Shown piece after piece: positions 28,401-34,400 of a stretch of DNA of 64,000 nucleotides. The DNA comes from Branchiostoma lanceolatum. Its lineage: Eukaryota; Chordata; Leptocardii; Amphioxiformes; Branchiostomatidae. A program made the position numbers and the translations under genes. Location of the stretch: contig NC_089733.1 of assembly GCF_035083965.1 (NCBI RefSeq), positions 255,501 through 319,500 on the forward strand. The letters are read 5' to 3'. Below the pieces are notes generated by a model. The model did not search any database. It was given only the letters and a program-made list of their open reading frames with translations, and was not told where the DNA came from. The stretch's first letter is position 1. Each line of letters starts with the position of its first letter.

Positions 28401-31400
28401 TACAAATACCATATCAGCTATTCTTATTTATTACTCCGGGAAGGAGGAAAACCTCCTTCTGGGAGTATTGGGAATGCATTTGTTTGCGCGTTCGCAGCTA
28501 TAACTCACGATCCCATTGTCGCATTGGTGCGTAACTTGGCATATCGTTTGCCTGGTTCGGCGTGGTGATGCACAATGTCTTTGTTACGGCGTAACTACTT
28601 TTATCGTCAATGCAATATCGAAATTGCACCCCTATAATTAATGGTAAGGGCCACTGCCTTGGCATAGCGACCATGTTATAACCCGTTACGCTTGACTGCA
28701 ATACTTCAGGCAGATACAGGGTACGAAAATTTCCTACTTGCTATGATCGTAAAGTCACTGTTACATTGTAAAATAGACAACGTGCATCACCACACGCAAC
28801 CTAGCTAGTGATATACCAAGTTACATACCAATGCGGCAACGGGAATTGTGAGTTTTCGCTGCGAACATGTGCCGAGTGAGCTTCAGTCTGTGTATTAAGT
28901 ATGCCGTGTACAATCGCAGGTCGCATATTAGTTTGGCGCACGAGACGGCCGTCGCACTTTTACGCACAGTGTGAAAATGGGATATCTCTGGACCTTCAAA
29001 CTTCTCACACTTGTAGTTTGTAATACGGAGGCTGTGACAATATAAAACGTTTACGCAGGGGATGAAAGATTGTTAAGATATCTCTCTCAGAATAGTGCGC
29101 GCAGGCCGCGGCCAGACTGTGTCACTTCCGGGTGTTTTCAAAGATCCGGTGACCTTTGACCTTCGAGAAATGTTACGATAATACAAACAGATCGATAGCT
29201 ATAGATCAGGCATGACTGCAATAAATTGTGGAAAGAGGATTTACTGCATATTTGTGATTTCTGAAACATTTTAGTTGTAAGGCTGAATGGTTCGTTGATC
29301 TTCAAAAGAAGCCATCTAGATCTAAATTTGTGACTTTTCCCGGAATTTCTAGATCCTATCTGTGCCATGTTGTAAAAACGTACTTTTCAGCAGGTTGACC
29401 CCTCCTGTATTGAAAGAAAAAGATAAATAAACACATTTTCTTTACTTGCTATAAAACACTACTTGGACTGTACAGAGATGCAATTTTGTGTGGGTCAATA
29501 TTTTTACTTCTTTAATTACCGCTTATAAAAAATGCACTTTTCACATGGTCTCTACCAGACTAACTACGCCAGGGTTTCACTTGCAGGCTCCGTCCTAAAC
29601 GGGCGAAATATGATCGTCACTGTGGACTGACTCTACTGGCTAATTATTCCTTTTTCTGGTGAATTGTACGATTCATACGCCCGTAAGAGGGCCTGGTGGA
29701 GGCTACTTTTCACACCTGGCACCATATACAATCCACGATTCCGTTGCTGAATGGGTATGTTAAGTTAGCCTGAGTGTCATCCTGTTTCAGTTCCAGGCTC
29801 TAGAAATAAATTGTCTGTGATTCCACACCTTACATCAAGATCCATTTGCTTACAGCTGAGCAGGTCACTAGCAAAGGAAATGAACAAACACCTCACCCAA
29901 AATTTACAGACTATAAATACTTCACGGAGAATTGTGTCCTACGGACTCTTGTTCTTATTCTTGTTCTTGGCAGTTATATTGGTTCAGGACGTAAACCATC
30001 ATAATTTTATTCATCAAAAAATGTTTTATTGAGAAAATCTCTTACTTGTACAGGTTGGGACGTTCCCACTCCATGTGGCGTCAGCTTGGCAGGTCAGGTT
30101 GGAGCTTCCCACAAGGTCGTATCCAAGATCGCACCAGAACGTCATCACAGCCTGGTAGTCACGGTTGCCATTGTTTCCGCCGTTGTCAGGAGATGTCGGC
30201 AGTGGACACTGCACAACTATAACAGTAACAGTCCTTTACAGACAAGTCAGCTTCTTTATAGTCGTCTGCTTTTAAATGGGACCGTTTAAACAACCCTGTG
30301 AGAAAAAATTCTATTTCACTGCCTAAATCTAAACTGCCATTCTGCGTTTCTGGCTCATTGCAGGGCAGCTTTGTTCGAATATCCTTTGGGTATTTACATG
30401 TTTCTGAATGCCACTGTCATACATCAGTCTCTGAACATCTTACTTGAGCATGTTGGTGGACTCCCGGTCCAAGCCAGGTTTGCCTGACAGGTAAGTGTAG
30501 TAGGACCAATCAGGGTGTATCCCGTGTTGCACGTGAAGCTGACTGTGTCTCCATAAGAGTTGGGGCCGCTTACGCCACCGTTTGTAGGGGCTGTCAGTAT
30601 GGGGCACTGTCCAACTACAGTTAGATAAACTACTGTTATGCTGACATACAGCACGTCGAATGAATACAGCATTAAGCGCAGCATTTTGCCAACACATCAT
30701 TATGATTTGGTACACAAATGAATTGTAAATTGATTAATTTCACACCAATCCATCGATCAACGCTTTGTCCATCAATAAACTTCGAACTGTTGTAAGGATC
30801 CAAATGATTGTTTTTGTTCTTCTTTTGCTAACACTAGTAACAGTAGATTAATCTCGAATCGGAAGTTTGTAGGGGAGGCCAGTATGGGGCACGGCACAAC
30901 TGTATGCAAAATTATACTTGAGTTCTTGATATTTCTAGAAGAGCAAGTGGGTGATTAAGATTAGTAAAAGCCGTTTGGTCGCCAGAATCTTACCAATCTA
31001 ATCATGATCATAGTCTGTGTAAAACACGATATACTCGTATGTTCACACACAGACACACACACACACGCACGCATACGAAAACATAATCTTCTTGGCGAAG
31101 GTAACAAAACTTAAGCAAGTCATCAGTCAGTTGCATTGTGCTAGTTTTGTACAGATATTTAGTAGGCCCTGGCATCCTGAGACAGTCATTTTCCAAAATA
31201 TGTGCCGTTTTAAAGCAGAAAACATTCGCATACACACTGATCATTCCAATATAGAGATAAACTCAAGATAGGAATTATCTTCCCAAACTATCATTACCGA
31301 TTAAAATGTTCTTCCCAGATCCATAGACCCACTAGATTGCTTTTTCTGAAATATGCGTTTTTGGATCAATTTAAATTCTTAGATCTCGTGTTTTCTGCTT

Positions 31401-34400
31401 TTGCTATTGTTTGGTTCATAAAGTAAAGCTGAACTCTCTGAGTAGATGTTTCTCCTACGTGTGCAAGATGGGACGCCCCCACTCCATGTGGAGTCAGCTT
31501 GGCAGGTCAGGCTGGAGCTTCCCATAAGTTCATATCCAAGATCGCACGTGAACGTCACCTCGTCGTGGTAGTAATGGTCGCCAGTCTTTCCACCGTTGTC
31601 AGGAGCTGACAGCAGTGGACACGCTACGCCTAAAACAGAAGACATGTTAATAGTTGCAAGATCTGCTTGTTATTTACACCCTGTTTCATGTGATGAATGT
31701 ATTTTGACTCTTATCTGTTACCCCATCCACTCGACTATATGTTGAAAAGCGGCCCTGTGGCCGAAGAAGCATACGGGATGAAATAAAGGCTTTGGGTTAC
31801 GTGATCAATATTCAAAAATGGAAACATTGCCTATTTGTGCAAAAGTTAGGTGTGACAAGCCGTTCAGTGTAATATAACCAGCTGCTGTCGTGCCGCGTGC
31901 CTGCGAAGCTGGTGTGTTACGTCGAAGGGTGGTAATACCGGCTATACAGATACAGAAGGTATATGGCATCTTCGTTCGAGTAAAGCAAGAGGCATTCATG
32001 ACACCAATTGCGGGAACCATTGCGAAATAATAGCATACATACTCATCTAGGTGTGACATTTCAAACTGTCAACTCTGCTTTTCTGTTTTGTTGTTCGAGA
32101 ATATTTAATCAATTTGCATATGACCAGAGTAAAGGTCATCCATAGCATTTACTTGCTGTGGCATTATTCACTCTTTGATCGGTGCAGCAGATGTGGCAAT
32201 CGATTCTATGACAAGAAGACTAGAGACATATATGTACCAGATACGGCATCACATATAATGGTTTTTGAAGAATCAAAAATGTATTGTGCATATACTGAAC
32301 AGTAGTTTTACAGTACTAACCAATTGCGATGCTCCTTATACAAACACCAAATGTTAAATCCGGATTCATATACGCAGCAATATCTAGATCACTCGAATGC
32401 TGTACGTTATCTTGGCAGGCGTTCTCTATAACATCATTCGTCGCGAATGCTGGCCCAGGAGGATCACCGGTAAAGCCGTGCCAGCATCCGAAGTTTCCCC
32501 CGGCTGCAAGAAGTAGTGTGGCATTTCCGTCTGCAATTCCATTGAGCAGGTCCCGACATGGTATGTTGTAGTACTCAGTATCACTCCCGTCGATGTAGCA
32601 CATGGTCCAACCGTCCGGGATTCTGTATCCAGTGTGCTGATCAACCTCTTCCGGCTCATGTCGCAGTATGTCACCGCAGAGGTTCCCTGTGAAAACGGTA
32701 ATATACAATAGTGAGTTTCATTTATCAGTGTCGTGAAGACTAGCTGACTGCTAACCACCGGTGTCAGGGACCCCTTTACAGTGCTACTAATATGACACAA
32801 TATATTGGGTTGGACATGGTTTATGACTTTGCTGTACCATCCACTCTGACAGTGAAAAGTAGAACATGAGTTTGCTGATCATTGCACATTGTCATGTAAA
32901 AAATAACATTCGAAACGTGCCTTTTTGGTGTAAATTAAATGAAACTGGGGGGAGAAGTGCGGTAAAGAAAATGTGAGTTTCGTAATGTTGTATTGTACAT
33001 TTGCTATTGTAGAAAGTCTATGCCAATCGTAGGAAAGTGCAAATTGACACTGCCACGGGTTTTGAAGATTGGTAGAAAGACTTGTCCTTAAAACTTTAAA
33101 CCAACTAAGAAACCAATCTTTGACATATCCTCCCGTTACGTCGTTACGGCCACTACAAACTGTCATTACAGCTAGCTTCCGAAAAGTAGCAAGGAATTCA
33201 ACTGTTTAACCCAAGATACCTTCTCTTGCACAGAGGGCGTAACGGTCGTGCTGTCCAGAGCCAGGCACGCAATAGCTTCCGGACTCTGCACCACACGCGT
33301 CATCAGCTCCCCAGTTGTTCATGAACTGGTATACACCATGCACCTGCGCACAGTTGCTTGCGCTAGTACCACACAGCTCCTGGGATATTTCATTCATCGA
33401 CGTACCACAACTGTCCAACCCTGTTTTAATGCAGGATGACGACGAATGCGAACAACCGCTGTTTCCGTTACACGGCGTGACATATATGGTTGCCTCACAC
33501 GTTGCCTTCACGTTGGACGATGTCATTGCTCCAGTGACAGGTACTTTGTAGTAGTACCACCCCTTATAATAAGCAAGATATGAGGCATCTCGTCCTGTAA
33601 AAGGGAACAGAAGAAATCCCGGAAAGATGACTCATTTTGATCGCCTCTTCCAAAACCATTTAAACAATTATCATGATAGCATGTATGTAAATAACTCTCC
33701 CTACCCATGCAGAAAAGGACTGTTTAGAAATGGATCATCCAAAACTTACATGCGCCCTCACTACAAATTGAAACCTTCCAAAATGGAGTTTTCCAAATTT
33801 GCTCGCCATGGAGACTAGATTTTTCAACAAATACCCCCCCTGGTAAATGGACTCTTCCAAGTGACAACTCCCTCTCTCTCCGCCTGCCAAAAGCTACCCT
33901 AAAACAAAATGTTGTGGTTGTGAATAAAGAACTTTGCAATTCAGTCATTCACCAACCTGATGAATAATTCACGGCAACTCATGTATATACGCACCCACAT
34001 GCCACATTTCCAAGTAAGACATCGATACAGTGCACTATCAAAAATATTTTTTTCTTACTTTTCTAGTTTTTCTCATTTTTCTTAACTCGTGGACACATTT
34101 TCTGATATAAAGAATTACAACAATGAATAAGAAAGAAAAATTGAAGACTTAGTCTGATTCTTTCCCTGGAAATTCTCAAGGAACACTTTCCCAATTCTCT
34201 TAAGTTAAGAAACTATTTCTCACGAAGATTTTCACCCTCTAGAATTTCTAGAAATTCAAGTACAAATTTCTTGTTTTTATTGACTTCAAGATTATTCTTC
34301 TTGTTATTTCTAAGAAAATATCATAATTTTTCCCTGCCTTTCATGAAAAATCTTACTTTAAGAAAAAATTTGTAAGAAAAGAAGTATTAACTCGTGGACA

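Noticed and set aside
31745-31795. gcggccctgtggccgaagaag hairpin as a ribozyme
   Set aside because: Only a GC hairpin; CUGANGA and GAAA boxes are missing.
32329-33551. Plus-strand frames of 60-80 codons
   Set aside because: Shadows of the Cys-rich exons 2 and 3 on the minus strand.
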